Assembly: GCA_018221065.1 (NCBI GenBank)
Contig: JAAOXY010000077.1
Coordinates: forward strand, 1 to 5,322
DNA length: 5,322 nucleotides
Origin: Candidatus Aenigmatarchaeota archaeon
GTDB taxonomy: Archaea > Aenigmatarchaeota > Aenigmatarchaeia > Aenigmatarchaeales > Aenigmatarchaeaceae
Direction: 5' to 3'
The notes below the pieces were generated by a model that was not told the DNA's origin, made no database searches, and was given only the letters and a program-made list of their open reading frames with translations. This document shows positions 4,918-5,322 of this stretch, one piece after another. Position numbers and translations under genes: made by a program. The stretch's first letter is position 1. Each line of letters begins with the position of its first letter.

Positions 4918-5322
4918 ATGGTTTTAGAAACAATAGCATTGATCATTGGTGGATTATTTTTAGTATGGATAGCATTTTATGTTATAGCTGTATACAATGG
5001 TCTAATAAGATTGAGAAACAACATCAAGAAATCCTGGTCTAACATAAATGTTCTTTTGAAACAAAGGAATAGTGAATTACCAAAGTTAGTTGCCAGTGTA
5101 AAGGGTTACATGAAGCATGAAAGGGGAGTTTTAACAACTGTAACTAAGGCTAGAACTGCTATGATGAGAGCTAAAACAAAGCCACAGAAAGCTGCTGCTG
5201 ATAACATGTTATCAGGTGCTTTGAAGACATTGTTTGCTGTAGCAGAAAGTTATCCTAAGTTAAGAGCAAATGAAAATTTCATGCATCTTCAAGGAAGAAT
5301 CAGTGGTTTGGAAAATGAACTA
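4918..5322 (+). CDS. lemA: LemA family membrane protein (C-terminus cut by window edge)
   Basis: The first 135 residues of a LemA protein, usually about 185-190 residues long, so roughly 50 are missing. One N-terminal membrane helix (about 3-27) is followed by the LemA helical domain. The hallmark after the helix is YNGLIRLRNNIKKSWSNINV (26-45), matching the family pattern YN-x-L-x3-R-x3-x-x-W-x-x-I-x-V-x-L-x-x-R, then LLKQRNSELPKLVASVKGYM (46-65), HERGVLTTVTKAR (67-79), and the block AESYPKLRANENFMHLQ (109-125), which matches the family's AE-x-YP-x-L-x-A-x-x-x-F-x-x-L-Q. LemA forms long helical bundles anchored in the membrane; its molecular role is poorly defined. The start is set by AGAGG at 4906-4910, 7 nt before the ATG. 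It lies 18 nt after the GIDE-domain gene, in the same probable operon. Confidence 0.95.
   Translation, partial: MVLETIALIIGGLFLVWIAFYVIAVYNGLIRLRNNIKKSWSNINVLLKQRNSELPKLVASVKGYMKHERGVLTTVTKARTAMMRAKTKPQKAAADNMLSGALKTLFAVAESYPKLRANENFMHLQGRISGLENEL

Noticed and set aside
1..5322. CRISPR array, tRNA or rRNA gene, insertion sequence, toxin-antitoxin or defence cluster
   Set aside because: No repeated spacer pattern, cloverleaf, transposase or terminal inverted repeats were seen, and almost the whole window is explained by protein-coding genes.

Overview
The window is an AT-rich, gene-dense stretch that looks archaeal. It has eight protein-coding genes, two of them cut by the window edges, and no RNA genes, mobile elements or CRISPR arrays. 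The archaeal call rests on promoter geometry and gene content. Several genes have no ribosome binding site but carry an AT-rich TATA-like box centred 24-26 nt before the start codon, as expected for leaderless archaeal transcripts. Three others (HMG-CoA reductase, parvulin, LemA) have Shine-Dalgarno sequences. HMG-CoA reductase of the mevalonate route fits an organism that makes isoprenoid lipids. TGA is used as a stop, so the code is standard. The gene set and low G+C would suit a DPANN-type archaeon such as a Woesearchaeota or Pacearchaeota relative, but that placement is inference.

Layout, left to right. A class II HMG-CoA reductase on the minus strand runs off the left edge (1-1280). It is divergent from a DUF1624 / HGSNAT-like membrane acyltransferase homologue (1369-2076, plus). 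That gene overlaps tail-to-tail by 15 bp with a cupin-fold protein (2062-2646, minus). The cupin gene diverges from an unrecognised 150-residue soluble protein (2723-3175, plus). Six bases further on ends a cysteine-rich lipoprotein (3182-3751, minus), with a single-domain parvulin prolyl isomerase upstream of it on the same strand (3786-4067, minus). The parvulin diverges from a two-gene plus-strand operon: a RING-less GIDE-domain membrane protein (4120-4899) and a LemA family protein (4918 to the right edge).

The genes do not form one pathway. The strand order (- + - + - - + +) and the compact divergent promoters suggest mostly independent transcription units. The only strong functional pairing is GIDE-domain protein plus LemA, 18 nt apart, probably acting together at the membrane. 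The best leads are that pair, the substitutions in otherwise conserved motifs of the HMG-CoA reductase and the DUF1624 protein, the unrecognised cupin/150-residue divergent pair, and a 13-bp perfect palindrome at the predicted transcription start of the reductase gene. I see no clearly new multi-gene defence or mobile system. No stretch over 300 bases lacks a gene.
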